Below, piece by piece: positions 1 through 10,018 of a DNA stretch of 64,000 nt (positions within the stretch are counted from its first letter, which is position 1; every line of letters starts with the position of its first letter). The notes beneath the pieces are model-generated. The model ran no database searches, was not told the origin of the DNA, and worked only from the letters and a program-made list of their open reading frames with translations. Source of the DNA: Rhodocyclales bacterium (GTDB taxonomy: Bacteria; Pseudomonadota; Gammaproteobacteria; Burkholderiales; Rhodocyclaceae); NCBI GenBank assembly GCA_016235805.1, contig JACRIY010000001.1, positions 1-64,000 of the forward strand, read 5' to 3'. The position numbers and the translations under genes were made by a program.

Positions 1-1
1 C

Positions 2-77
2 TGGCGTCCCCACGGGGATTCGAACCCCGGTTCATACCGTGAAAGGGTATTGTCCTAGGCCTCTAGACGATAGGGAC
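2..77 (-). tRNA. tRNA-Glu (TTC)
   Basis: Reverse complement GTCCCTATCGTCTAGAGGCCTAGGACAATACCCTTTCACGGTATG...GGTTCGAATCCCCGTGGGGACGCCA; anticodon loop CTTTCAC gives TTC; CCA encoded. Confidence 0.95.
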
Positions 78-85
78 TTATCGTT

Positions 86-161
<76 letters not shown>

Positions 162-220
162 ACAAGAGAGCGCGCATTATAGGGAGGCGCCGGCCATGTG
201 TAAAGCCCCGGAATCGAAAA

Positions 221-1618
221 CTACAGCAGTTTTCCGGGATTCATCAGGCCGCGCGGATCGAGGGCCTGCTTGACGGCGCGCATCATGTCCATTTCGAGCG
301 GGCTCTTGTAGCGCAGGATCTCGGCACGCTTGAGTTGGCCCAAACCGTGCTCGGCCGAAATCGAGCCACCCAGTTCATGCACCAGGTCATGCACCACGCG
401 ATTTACGGCGTCAGTGCGGGCGATGAAATCGGCATTGGATTCGGCATCGGCGCGGGACTGGTTGTAATGCAGGTTGCCGTCGCCGATGTGGCCGAAGCAG
501 ACGATGCGGACCGCCGGGAAGGCCGAACGCAGCGCGGCATCGGCGCGGGCGATGAACTCGGCGATGCGCGACACGGGCACCGCGATGTCGTGCTTGATCG
601 AGATGCCCTCGATCTTCTGCGCTTCGGAAACATTCTCGCGCAGGGCCCACAGCGCGGCGGTCTGCGCCTCGCTGCTGGCTACCACGGCGTCGGCGACCAG
701 GCCCGCCTCGGCGGCCTCCTCGAGCGCAGATTCCAGCATTGCCGCGAGATCCGCGCGCGCGCCGGAAAGCTCTACCAACAGCTGCCACTCGGGTTTGCCG
801 AGCAGGGGGTCACGGGCATTGGGTATGTGCCTGAGCACCAGCTCCAGCGCCGGGCGGCCGACGATCTCGAAGGCCGTTACGTTGTCTCCGGCGACATCGC
901 GCAATCGCCCGAGCAGCGCCACGGCGGCAGCCGGATCGGCGACCGCGACCCAGGCCGTGGCCTGTGCCCGAGGCCGCGGAAACAGCTTCAGCGTTGCGGC
1001 CGTGATCAAGCCCAAGGTGCCCTCGGCGCCGATGAACAGGTGCTTGAGGTCGTAGCCCGTATTGTCCTTGCGCAGGCCGCGCAGGCCGTTCCAGACGCGG
1101 CCGTCGGCCAGCACCACTTCCAGGCCCAGGGTCAGGTCGCGCGCGTTGCCGTAACGCAGCACCTGAACCCCTCCGGCATTGGTCGACAGGTTGCCGCCGA
1201 TGGTGGCGCTGCCCTCCGCCGCGAGCGACAGCGGGAACAGGCGCCCGGCCTCGCGCGCGGCTTCCTGCACGGCATGCAGCGTGCAGCCAGCCTCGACGGT
1301 GATGGAGTTGTTGTCCGGGTCAATGGCGCGAATCCGGTTAAGGCGCGTCAGCACGATCACCACTTCGTCGCCGGTCGGCGTAGCACCGCCGCACAGGCCG
1401 GTGTTGCCGCCCTGGGGAACGATGGCCACGCCAGTCTCGGCGCAGGCGCGGACCACGGCAGCGACTTCATCGGTGTTGCCCGGCAATACCACGCAGCGCG
1501 CATTACCTGTATAGCGGCCGCGCCAGTCGGTACAGAAGGGTGCGACGTCGTTCGCGTCGGTCAGTACGCGCGTTGCGCCGACGATGGCGCGCAGGCTCTC
1601 CTGAAAGTCGGCGCTCAC
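221..1618 (-). CDS. FAD-linked oxidase / D-2-hydroxyacid (lactate/glycolate) dehydrogenase, GlcD-like
   Basis: ORF 465 aa; FAD_binding_4 motif [12 protein letters not shown]-terminal [11 protein letters not shown]. Confidence 0.85.
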   Translation of the reverse strand: MSADFQESLRAIVGATRVLTDANDVAPFCTDWRGRYTGNARCVVLPGNTDEVAAVVRACAETGVAIVPQGGNTGLCGGATPTGDEVVIVLTRLNRIRAIDPDNNSITVEAGCTLHAVQEAAREAGRLFPLSLAAEGSATIGGNLSTNAGGVQVLRYGNARDLTLGLEVVLADGRVWNGLRGLRKDNTGYDLKHLFIGAEGTLGLITAATLKLFPRPRAQATAWVAVADPAAAVALLGRLRDVAGDNVTAFEIVGRPALELVLRHIPNARDPLLGKPEWQLLVELSGARADLAAMLESALEEAAEAGLVADAVVASSEAQTAALWALRENVSEAQKIEGISIKHDIAVPVSRIAEFIARADAALRSAFPAVRIVCFGHIGDGNLHYNQSRADAESNADFIARTDAVNRVVHDLVHELGGSISAEHGLGQLKRAEILRYKSPLEMDMMRAVKQALDPRGLMNPGKLL

Positions 1619-1627
1619 GGCACGGCG
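1603..1627 (+). repeat. SCR25 dispersed repeat copy 1 (on rimO stop / oxidase start overlap)
   Basis: gaaAGTCGGCGctcacggcACGGcg. Confidence 0.85.
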
Positions 1628-2973
1628 ATGGTGGCGCTCAGTTGCGCATAAAGGTCATGCACGTCGCAATCGATCACGCTCACTTCGGCGAATTCGCCGA
1701 CCTCAAGGTCGTGGCCATCGGCGATATAGACCAGTCCATCGACATCCGGCGCATCGCCCTGCGAACGGGCGATGGCGCCGTCCTCGTCGATCTCGTCGAC
1801 CAGCACCTGGATGCGGCGCCCGATCATGCGCTCGAGGCGCTGGGTGGAGATGTCCTCCTGATGGCGCAGCAAGCGCGCCTTGCGTTCCTCGCGTACCTCG
1901 TCGGGCAGCGCACCGGCCAATGCGTTGGCGCTGGCGCCCTCGACCGGCGAGTAGGAAAAGGCACCGACGCGGTCGAGTTGAGCTTCGTCGAGGAAGTCGA
2001 GCAGTTCGTTGAACTCGGCCTCGGTCTCGCCCGGGAAGCCGGTGATGAAGGTGGAACGGATCGCCAGGTCCGGCACTTCGCGACGCCAGGCGGCGATGCG
2101 GTCAAGCACCTTCTCGCTCGATGCGGGACGCTTCATCAGCTTGAGTATGCGCGGGCTGGCATGCTGGAAGGGTACGTCAAGGTAGGGCAGGATCTTGCCT
2201 TCCGCCATCAGCGGGATCAGGTCATCGACGCTGGGATACGGATACACGTAATGCAGGCGCACCCAGAGGCCGAGCTCGCCCAGTTCCTTGCACAGTTCGA
2301 ACAGCCGCGTCTTGACCGGGCGGCCGCCGTGGAAGCCGGTGCGGTACTTGACGTCGACACCATAGGCGCTGGTGTCCTGCGAGATCACGAGCAGTTCCTT
2401 GACCCCGGCCGCGGCCAGCACCTCGGCTTCGTGCAGCACGTCGCCGATCGGCCGCGACACGAGGTCGCCGCGCAGCGAGGGAATGATGCAGAAGCTGCAG
2501 CGGTGGTTGCAGCCTTCGGAAATCTTCAGGTAGGCGTAGTGGTCCGGCGTCAGGCGTATGCCCTGCGGCGGCACCAGGTCAATGAAGGGATCGTGCAGCG
2601 GGGGCAGGTGCCGATGCACCGCCTCCATGACTTCCTGTGTGGCATGCGGCCCGGTGACCGCCAGCACCTTCGGATGCACGCTCTTGACGATGTCGTTGCC
2701 GGCGGCGTCCTTCTTGGCGCCGAGGCAACCGGTGACGATCACCTTGCCGTTTTCCGCCAGCGCCTCGCCGATGGCGTCGAGCGATTCCTCGACCGCGGCG
2801 TCGATGAAGCCGCAGGTATTCACCACCACGAGGTCGGCACCGTCATAGCTGCCGGAAATCGCGTAGCCCTCGGCGCGCAGCCGGGTCAGAATCTGTTCGG
2901 CGTCGGAGGCCGCCTTGGGGCAGCCGAGCGAGACAAAGCCGACCGTGGGCGCGCGGGCCTTGCGCTTTGTCAC
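1615..2973 (-). CDS. rimO: Ribosomal protein S12 methylthiotransferase RimO
   Basis: [17 protein letters not shown], radical [18 protein letters not shown]-like C-terminus; GTG start at 2973 overlaps the phaR stop. Confidence 0.95.
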   Translation of the reverse strand: MTKRKARAPTVGFVSLGCPKAASDAEQILTRLRAEGYAISGSYDGADLVVVNTCGFIDAAVEESLDAIGEALAENGKVIVTGCLGAKKDAAGNDIVKSVHPKVLAVTGPHATQEVMEAVHRHLPPLHDPFIDLVPPQGIRLTPDHYAYLKISEGCNHRCSFCIIPSLRGDLVSRPIGDVLHEAEVLAAAGVKELLVISQDTSAYGVDVKYRTGFHGGRPVKTRLFELCKELGELGLWVRLHYVYPYPSVDDLIPLMAEGKILPYLDVPFQHASPRILKLMKRPASSEKVLDRIAAWRREVPDLAIRSTFITGFPGETEAEFNELLDFLDEAQLDRVGAFSYSPVEGASANALAGALPDEVREERKARLLRHQEDISTQRLERMIGRRIQVLVDEIDEDGAIARSQGDAPDVDGLVYIADGHDLEVGEFAEVSVIDCDVHDLYAQLSATIAVP

Positions 2974-3523
2974 TACTTCTTTTCGGACTTCTCGTCCGGC
3001 TTGACGTAGATGCCGGGGAAGATCTTGCGCGTCTGTTCCTGCATGGTGTCCTGCATTTGCTGGAACATCTTCTGGCTCTGCTCGACGTAGGCGCCCATCA
3101 TGTGCTGCATGGCCGGTCCCTGGAACTTGAGGAACTGCGCCCACAGGTCCTGGCTGTCGCCGCCGGTTTCGCCGTAGAGCGACTTGGCCTGCTCCTTCAG
3201 TTTGGCCTGGACCTCGGTGAAGGACTTGATGTTGTTTTCGATGTAGTTGCCCATCATGCCCTGCATCGCGTTGCCGTAGAAACGGATCATCTGCGACAGC
3301 AGGTCGGACGAAAACATCGGTGCGCCGCCGGCTTCCTCTTCGAGGATGATCTGCAGCAGAATGGCCCGCGTCAGGTCGTCGCCGGACTTGGCGTCGACCA
3401 CCTGGAATGACTCATGCGCCAGGACCAGTTCCTTGACATCGGCCAGCGTGATGTAGGTGCTGGTGCGCGTGTCGTAAAGGCGGCGATTCGGGTATTTCTT
3501 TATAAGTCGGCTCTGTGTGGCCA
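2973..3523 (-). CDS. phaR: Polyhydroxyalkanoate synthesis repressor PhaR
   Basis: [34 protein letters not shown], typical PHB_acc_N / PHB_acc. Confidence 0.95.
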
Positions 3524-3620
3524 TTTCTCTCCCCTCCGGTAATTGCATTTTAAAACTTTGGTGCTAAAACCCGGACTCCCCGCGACGCAGGGAGTCCAAG
3601 CCTGCCATGCTTCGGCAGTA

Positions 3621-4361
3621 TCAGCTGTAGTGCAGGCCGCCGTTGATGTTCAGCGTGGCGCCCGTCATGAAGCCGGCGAGATCCGACACCAGATAGGAGC
3701 ATAGCGCGCCGATTTCTTCCGGCTTGCCGAGGCGGCCGACGGGAATGGTGGCCACGATGGAATCGCGGACTTCCTGCTTGATCGCCATGACCATGTCGGT
3801 CCCAATGTAGCCCGGAGCGATGGCATTGACCGTGACACCCTTCTTCGCCACCTCGGACGCGATGGCCTTGGTGAAGCCGAGGATGCCGGCCTTGGCCGCC
3901 GAGTAGTTGGCCTGGCCGAACTGGCCCTTGACGCCATTCACCGAAGACATGTTGATGATCCGGCCCCAGCCGCGGTCGGCCATGCCAGGCAACACCTGGT
4001 GCGTGACGTTGAACACGGAATCGAGGTTGGTGGTCAGGACCGCATCCCACTGGCCCTTGTCCATCTTCTTGAACACGGAGTCGCGCGTGATGCCGGCGTT
4101 GTTGACCAGGACGTCGATCGGGCCGATTTCGCTTTCGACCTTCTTCACCATCGCGGCGCAGGCGTCGAAATCCGTCACGTCCGCTTCGGCGACCGTGACT
4201 TCGAAACCATCGGCCTTCATCTTCGCCAGCCACTCATCCTTCGGCGGGAAATTCGGGAGGCAGTTCGCAACGACGTTGAACCCGCTTTGCGACAGCGACT
4301 TGCAGATTGCCGTGCCGAGTCCACCCATCGCGCCTGTTACCAATGCTGTACGTTTTGCCAT
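3621..4361 (-). CDS. phaB: Acetoacetyl-CoA reductase PhaB (copy 1)
   Basis: SDR with GAMGGLG, NNAGITRD, SSVNGVKGQFGQANYSAAKAG. Confidence 0.92.
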   Translation of the reverse strand: MAKRTALVTGAMGGLGTAICKSLSQSGFNVVANCLPNFPPKDEWLAKMKADGFEVTVAEADVTDFDACAAMVKKVESEIGPIDVLVNNAGITRDSVFKKMDKGQWDAVLTTNLDSVFNVTHQVLPGMADRGWGRIINMSSVNGVKGQFGQANYSAAKAGILGFTKAIASEVAKKGVTVNAIAPGYIGTDMVMAIKQEVRDSIVATIPVGRLGKPEEIGALCSYLVSDLAGFMTGATLNINGGLHYS

Positions 4362-4439
4362 TTTTGAAACTTCCTATACGACTATAAAATCTTTAGCCGG
4401 GCAGCGCCGCGCTGCAAGTCGCGCCGCTGCCCGTGGCGA

Positions 4440-5180
4440 TCAGAACATGTGCTGGCCGCCGTTGATGGAGATGTTGCCGCCGGTGACGAAGGCCGCTTCC
4501 TCGGACGCCAGGTAGGCGACCAGGCCGGCGACTTCTTCGGGCTTGCCCAGGCGGGTTTGCGGAATCTGCGGCAGGATCTTGCTGTCCAGCACTTCCTGCG
4601 GAATCGCCATGACCATCTTGGTGCCGATGTAGCCCGGGGAAATCGTGTTCACGGTGACGCCCTTCTTCGCGACTTCCAGCGCCAGCGCCTTGGTGAAGCC
4701 GTGCATGCCGGCCTTGGCGGCGGCATAGTTGGTCTGTCCGAAGGCACCCTTCTGGCCGTTCACCGAAGAGATGTTGATGACGCGACCCCAGCCGCGATCC
4801 ATCATGCCGTCCATCACCTGCTTGGTCATGTTGAAGGCGGAATCCAGGTTGGTGTGGATCACCGCGTCCCAGTCGGCCTTGGTCATCTTCTTGAACGTCA
4901 TGTCGCGCGTGATGCCGGCGTTGTTCACCAGCACTTCGACCGGTCCGACGTCGGCGGTCACCTGGGCCACGCAGGCCTTGCAGGAGTCGTAATCGGCGAC
5001 GTCGCAGGGATAGGCCTTGAAGCCATAGCCCATGTCATTCATGGTGCGCAGCCATTCCTGCGCCTTGGTGTTGCTGGGGCTGTAGGTGGTCACCACCTTG
5101 TAGCCAAGCGCGGCCAGCTTGATGCAGATTGCTTCACCAAGACCGCCCATTCCTCCCGTTACCAGAGCAACTCGCAGCAT
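4440..5180 (-). CDS. phaB: Acetoacetyl-CoA reductase PhaB (copy 2)
   Basis: SDR paralog of the adjacent gene; SSVNGQKGAFGQTNYAAAKAG, C-terminus NGGQHMF. Confidence 0.92.
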   Translation of the reverse strand: MLRVALVTGGMGGLGEAICIKLAALGYKVVTTYSPSNTKAQEWLRTMNDMGYGFKAYPCDVADYDSCKACVAQVTADVGPVEVLVNNAGITRDMTFKKMTKADWDAVIHTNLDSAFNMTKQVMDGMMDRGWGRVINISSVNGQKGAFGQTNYAAAKAGMHGFTKALALEVAKKGVTVNTISPGYIGTKMVMAIPQEVLDSKILPQIPQTRLGKPEEVAGLVAYLASEEAAFVTGGNISINGGQHMF

Positions 5181-5266
5181 TTTTACTACTCCTCTCGATT
5201 ATTGTTGGGTCGGGGCTGGTATTGCCAACGCGAAAGCCGTGCCCCGGATGGGCTTTCGCGCACGCA

Positions 5267-7003
5267 TTATGCCTTTTCCTTGACGTAGCTTCCCGGCGCC
5301 GGTTCGCCCGGCGGATGGGCCTTGCTGCCCAGGCGCACGCGCGCCGGAACCTGCCCGCCGGCCTGCTGCGCCAGCCAGTCGGCCCACACCGGCCACCAAC
5401 TGCCCTTGGTCTCGGTCGCGGTGTCGAACCACTCGTCGGCGTTCGCCGTGGTGCTGTCGTTCAACCAGTGGCTGCGCTTGTTCTTGGTCGCCGGATTGAT
5501 CACGCCGGCGATATGGCCCGAGGCGCCGAGCACGAAGGTCGTGTCGCCGCCGAGCAGGCCGCGGCTCTGGTAGGCCGATTTCCACGGCACGATGTGGTCC
5601 TCGCGGCTGGCATAGACGAAGGCCGGCATGTCCACGCGCCCCAGGTCTGCCTTGACGCCGCACATCTGCAGCTTGCCCGGCACGCGCAGGTTGTTCTCCA
5701 GGTACATGTTGCGCAGGTACCAGGCGAGGAAGGGACCGGGCAGGTTGGTCGCGTCGGCGTTCCAGTAGAGCAGGTCGAAGGCCGGCGGCTTGTTGCCCTT
5801 CAGGTAATTGCCCACCACGTACTGCCAGATCAGGTCGTTGGCGCGCAGCGAGGAAAACACCGAGGCCAGTTCGCTGCCGCGCAGCAGGCCGCCCTTGCCG
5901 ATGGTCGCTTCGCGTGCCTGCACCGCGGTCTCGTCGACCAGGCAGCCGATCTCGCCGGAATCGGCGAAATCGAGCAACGTGGTGAGCAGGGTCAGCGATG
6001 CCACGGGATTCTCGCCGCGGATGCGCGCCACGGACAACGCCGAGCCGAGGATGGTGCCGCCGACGCAGAAGCCCAGCGCATTGATCTGCTCGACCTGGCA
6101 GATGTCCTGCACCACCTTGATCGCCTCCAGCGCGCCGCGCTCGATGTAGTCGTCCCAGGTCAGATGGCCGAGGTCGGCTTGCACGTTCTTCCAGGAAATC
6201 AGGAACACCGTGTTGCCCTGCTCGACGGCGTAGCGCACCACGGAGTTCTCCGGCTGCAGGTCGAGGATGTAGTACTTGTTGATGCAGGGCGGCACCATCA
6301 GGAAGGGCCTTGCCGCGACCTTGTCGGTAGTCGGCGAATACTGCAGCAACTGCATCAAATCGTTTTCGTACACCACCGCGCCCGGCGTGATCGCCAGATT
6401 GCGACCGACCTCGAAGGCGGTGTCGTCGGTCATCGAGATGCGGCCCTTGCGCATGTCTTCCAGCAGGTTCTGGATGCCGCGCTGGATGCTCTCGCCCTTG
6501 GTTTCGAGGGCGGTCTTGATGAATTCCGGATTGGTGGCGAGGTAGTTGGACGGCGCCATCGCGTCGACCATCTGCCGGGTCATGAAGCGCATGCGGTCCT
6601 TGGCCTGGCCGTCGGCCACGGGCGCGGCATCGGCCATGCGCTTCATGTATTCGGCATTGATCAGGTAGGCCTGGCGCAGGTAGTCGTAGATCGGGCTTTC
6701 GGTCCATGCCGGATGGTCGAAACGCTTGTCTCCGGCCGGTGCGCTTGCGACCTGCGGCGCCGATTGGCCCGGGGCCTTGCCCAGCATGGCCTGCCAGAGC
6801 TGGGCATGGCGCCCCATCCATTCCTGCTGCAGGCTCTTGAGCGCTTCCGATTCGGCGGCCCAGGCCGTGGGATTCACTCCCTGTTGCGTCGCCGCCATTT
6901 TTTGCTGCTGGTCCGCCAGAAACTGGCTGAAGCCCTGGGCCATGGAATTTCCGGCCTGGAACATGGCCTGGAACGCAGCATTCGGATCGGGGGGAAGCGA
7001 CAT
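5267..7003 (-). CDS. phaC: Class I poly(R)-hydroxyalkanoic acid synthase PhaC
   Basis: 578 aa; lipase-box-like GFCVGGT, PPCINKYYILDL, WNADATNLPGP. Confidence 0.95.
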   Translation of the reverse strand: MSLPPDPNAAFQAMFQAGNSMAQGFSQFLADQQQKMAATQQGVNPTAWAAESEALKSLQQEWMGRHAQLWQAMLGKAPGQSAPQVASAPAGDKRFDHPAWTESPIYDYLRQAYLINAEYMKRMADAAPVADGQAKDRMRFMTRQMVDAMAPSNYLATNPEFIKTALETKGESIQRGIQNLLEDMRKGRISMTDDTAFEVGRNLAITPGAVVYENDLMQLLQYSPTTDKVAARPFLMVPPCINKYYILDLQPENSVVRYAVEQGNTVFLISWKNVQADLGHLTWDDYIERGALEAIKVVQDICQVEQINALGFCVGGTILGSALSVARIRGENPVASLTLLTTLLDFADSGEIGCLVDETAVQAREATIGKGGLLRGSELASVFSSLRANDLIWQYVVGNYLKGNKPPAFDLLYWNADATNLPGPFLAWYLRNMYLENNLRVPGKLQMCGVKADLGRVDMPAFVYASREDHIVPWKSAYQSRGLLGGDTTFVLGASGHIAGVINPATKNKRSHWLNDSTTANADEWFDTATETKGSWWPVWADWLAQQAGGQVPARVRLGSKAHPPGEPAPGSYVKEKA

Positions 7004-7096
7004 TCGGGGCTCCTGAAAACAGCGGTGGTTTCAGCGGAGGCCGGCGGCCGCCAAGTCGGCGTCACGCATAGCGGCCACAACCAAAAAAATCGGTGT

Positions 7097-7117
7097 TTAT
7101 TTTGCACTGCACAATAA
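7097..7117. promoter_or_regulatory. Candidate PhaR operator upstream of phaC
   Basis: TTATTTTGCACTGCACAATAA: 21-bp near-palindrome (18/21 identical to its reverse complement). Confidence 0.55.
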
Positions 7118-7163
7118 CCGCTGTCAAGCCGAATGCGCCCGCCGTCTGCCCTAGAATCGATAC

Positions 7164-7376
7164 ATGTACGTAGTCGCGATCGGGTGGCTCTATGTCACCC
7201 TGCTGATGGCCGCCACCGAGCCTAACCTGACCGCCGGAGTGCTCACCTTTGCCTTTTATGGCCTGGCGCCGCTGGCGCTGCTGCTGTGGCTGTTCGGTAC
7301 GCCGCAGCGCCGGCGCAACCTGCACCAAAAGGAAACCGAAGCGGCTGACGCTCCGCCCAGGCCGGTTGACGAGTAA
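7164..7376 (+). CDS. Small hypothetical membrane protein (70 aa)
   Basis: Short ORF with two hydrophobic segments, divergent from phaC. Confidence 0.55.
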   Translation: MYVVAIGWLYVTLLMAATEPNLTAGVLTFAFYGLAPLALLLWLFGTPQRRRNLHQKETEAADAPPRPVDE

Positions 7377-7381
7377 TTGCC

Positions 7382-8107
7382 TTATTCCAGCCAGACCAGG
7401 CTGGCCATGCGCCCGGTGACGCCGTCGCGCCGGTAGGAAAAAAAACGGGTCGCATCGCTCGCGGCGCAAGAGTCGGCGCTGGCGATACGGCGAATTCCCA
7501 GCGCCGCCAGCCGTTGCCGCGCCAAAAGAGCGATGTCGCATAGCCATTTGCCGCCCGGCGCGGCGATGAAGGCCGCCGCCGCCGCCGCATCGACCGCCAG
7601 GAAGCACTCGCGCACCTCGCCGCCGACCTCGAAGGCCCGCGGCCCGATGGCGGGGCCGAGCCAGGCCATGAGGCGCTCGCCGGGCAGCGCCATGGCGCCC
7701 ACCGTCGCTTCGACCACGCCCGCCGCCAGGCCGCGCCAGCCGGCATGGGCGACGCCGACCACGGTCGCCTCGTCATCGCACAGCAGCACCGGCAGGCAAT
7801 CGGCGACCAGCACGGCGCAGACCACGCCGCGCTCGCGGGTGAAGCTGGCATCGGCTTCCGTGCCGGGCGCCGCCTGCGCCGCATCGACGCAGCGCGTGCC
7901 ATGCACCTGCGTCAGCCACAGCGGATCGGAGGGCAGTTCGCGACGCAACAACGCGCGGTTGCCGGCCACCGCCAGCGGGTCGTCACCGACATGGTCGCCG
8001 AGGTTGAAGCCCTGCCATGGCGCTGCGCTTACGCCCCCCGCGCGCGTGGTCGACAGCGCGCGCACGCCGCGCGGCGCCGGCCAGTCGGGAAAAATGAACT
8101 CAGTCAC
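7382..8107 (-). CDS. pgeF: Purine nucleoside phosphorylase, YfiH/laccase-domain family
   Basis: LTQVHGTRCVDA, VADCLPVLLCD, VGVAHAGWRGLAAG, FFSYRRDGVTGRMA. Confidence 0.93.
   Translation of the reverse strand: MTEFIFPDWPAPRGVRALSTTRAGGVSAAPWQGFNLGDHVGDDPLAVAGNRALLRRELPSDPLWLTQVHGTRCVDAAQAAPGTEADASFTRERGVVCAVLVADCLPVLLCDDEATVVGVAHAGWRGLAAGVVEATVGAMALPGERLMAWLGPAIGPRAFEVGGEVRECFLAVDAAAAAAFIAAPGGKWLCDIALLARQRLAALGIRRIASADSCAASDATRFFSYRRDGVTGRMASLVWLE
7468..7492 (+). repeat. SCR25 copy 2 (inside pgeF)
   Basis: aagAGTCGGCGctggcgatACGGcg. Confidence 0.9.
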
Positions 8108-9012
8108 GGCGCCGGGTCACGACGCAAGTCGTCCAGCAAAACCGCGAAATCTTCCGGCAGCGGCGCTTCCCAGGCCATCTCCGCGCCGCCGTCCGGGTGA
8201 CGCAAGGCGAGCCGCCAGGCATGCAGCGCCTGGCGCGGAAAGGCGTCGAGCCGCGCATCGCCGCACTTGTTGCCGCGATACACGGTGTCGCCGGCCAGCG
8301 GATGCTTGATCGAGGCGAGATGGACGCGGATCTGGTGCGTGCGTCCGGTTTCCAGCCGGCATTCGAGCAGGGTGGCGCGGCCGAAGCGCTCCAGCACCGA
8401 GTAGTGCGTGCGCGCCTCCTTGCCGCCGGCACGCACGATGGCCATCTTGGTGCGGTGGATCGCATGCCGCCCGAGCGGTGCATCGACGATGCCGTCGCGC
8501 TCGACCTTGCCCAGCGCCAGGGCAAGGTAGTGCCGGCTGACGGTGCGCGCCTGCAACTGGCGCACCAGGTCGGTCTGCGCGGTCAGCGTCTTCGCCACCA
8601 CCAGCAGGCCGCTGGTGTCCTTGTCGAGGCGATGCACGATGCCGGCGCGCGGTATCCCGGCCAGTTGCGGGGCGTGGTGCAGCAGCGCGTTCATCAGCGT
8701 GCCCGAGGCGTTGCCGTTGCCCGGATGCACTACCAGCCCGGCGGGCTTGTCGATGACGATCAGTTGCTCGTCCTCGAACACCACCTTGAGCGGAATGTCC
8801 TCGGCGGATTCGGCAAGAGTCGGCGCTGGCGGTACGGCGTCGCCGATGTCGAATTCGATGCGTTCGCCGCCGTACACCTTGCGCTTGCCTTCCGCAGTGC
8901 CGCCGTCGAGGCGGATCAGGCCATCCTTGAGCCAACCCTGCAGGCGGCTGCGCGAGTGTTCGGGAAACAGCTTGGCCAGCGTCGCGTCGAGCCGCCAGCC
9001 GGCGCACTCCAT
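8104..9012 (-). CDS. rluD: 23S rRNA pseudouridine synthase RluD
   Basis: S4 domain, HRLDKDTSGLLVVAKT, GRTHQIRVHL; ORF track start (9228) is over-extended; first plausible Met is MECAGWRLD. Confidence 0.92.
   Translation of the reverse strand: MECAGWRLDATLAKLFPEHSRSRLQGWLKDGLIRLDGGTAEGKRKVYGGERIEFDIGDAVPPAPTLAESAEDIPLKVVFEDEQLIVIDKPAGLVVHPGNGNASGTLMNALLHHAPQLAGIPRAGIVHRLDKDTSGLLVVAKTLTAQTDLVRQLQARTVSRHYLALALGKVERDGIVDAPLGRHAIHRTKMAIVRAGGKEARTHYSVLERFGRATLLECRLETGRTHQIRVHLASIKHPLAGDTVYRGNKCGDARLDAFPRQALHAWRLALRHPDGGAEMAWEAPLPEDFAVLLDDLRRDPAP
8815..8839 (+). repeat. SCR25 copy 3 (inside rluD, linker)
   Basis: aagAGTCGGCGctggcggtACGGcg. Confidence 0.9.
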
Positions 9013-9094
9013 GGGCACGTCGAGGGCCGCGCAGGACAAGGGCGGGGCGGGGCTTCGGCTATAATCGGCCGGAAATTCATGCGAGGTTTTCACC

Positions 9095-9919
9095 ATGCGT
9101 AGTGTAGCGGCATTCCTGCGGGCGCTCGCCCCCATCGTGTTTCTGGGCGCGGCTGCCGGCACCAGCCTGCTCGGTGGTTGCGGCCTCCTGCCCGACGTGG
9201 TCGACGAAACCGCGAGCTGGTCCGCCAACCGGCTCTACAGCGAAGCCAAGAGCGCGATGGCCGACGGCTCCTACGACAAGGCGATCAAGTATTTCGAAAA
9301 GCTCGAGGCCCGCTTCCCCTACGGCCGCTATGCGCAGCAGGCGCAGCTCGAGGTCGCCTACGCCTACTACCGCCAGGCCGAACCGGCCTCCGCCATCGCC
9401 GCCTGCGACCGCTTCATCCGCCTCCATCCGAACCACCCCAACGTCGACTACGCCTATTACCTGAAGGGCCTGGCCAACTTCAACGAGGATCTCGGCCTGC
9501 TCGGCCACATCAGCATGCAGGACCTGACCGAGCGTGACCCGAAGGCGGCGCGCGATTCCTTCGATGCCTTCAAGGCGCTGGTCGCCAAGTATCCCGAAAG
9601 CCGCTACACGCCCGACGCCACGGCGCGCATGAAGTACCTGGTCAATGCGCTGGCCTCGCACGAGGTCCACGTCGCCCGCTACTACATGAAACGCGAGGCC
9701 TACATCGCCGCGATCAACCGCGCGCAGACCGCGATCAAGACCTATCCCGATGCGCCGGCCAACGAGGAGGCCCTGTTCGTCATGGTCAAGGCCTACGACC
9801 TGCTCGGCATGAACGACTTGCGCGACGATGCCGAACGCGTGATGCGCAAGAACTTCCCCAAGAGCGAGTACTACGAACGCGGCCTCGACAAGGCCGTGCC
9901 GTGGTGGAAGCTCTGGTGA
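9095..9919 (+). CDS. bamD: Outer membrane assembly lipoprotein BamD (ComL)
   Basis: Lipobox LLGGC; TPR-like repeats RLYSEAKSAMADGSYDKAIKYFEKLEARFPYGRYAQQAQLE. Confidence 0.94.
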   Translation: MRSVAAFLRALAPIVFLGAAAGTSLLGGCGLLPDVVDETASWSANRLYSEAKSAMADGSYDKAIKYFEKLEARFPYGRYAQQAQLEVAYAYYRQAEPASAIAACDRFIRLHPNHPNVDYAYYLKGLANFNEDLGLLGHISMQDLTERDPKAARDSFDAFKALVAKYPESRYTPDATARMKYLVNALASHEVHVARYYMKREAYIAAINRAQTAIKTYPDAPANEEALFVMVKAYDLLGMNDLRDDAERVMRKNFPKSEYYERGLDKAVPWWKLW

Positions 9920-10018
9920 TCCCGGCCGCCGGCGTCGCCTGAGCGCCGGCCGTCCCGCCCGCGGCGCGCGGCGCCGATCGACGCGGGACATCCTCCCCCG
10001 CCCTCCCCGAGGAAACCC

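Noticed and set aside
1540-3009. 489-aa plus-strand ORF opposite rimO (and 335-1651 opposite the oxidase)
   Set aside because: Mirror of a conserved gene; codon composition typical of GC-rich reverse-frame artefacts.
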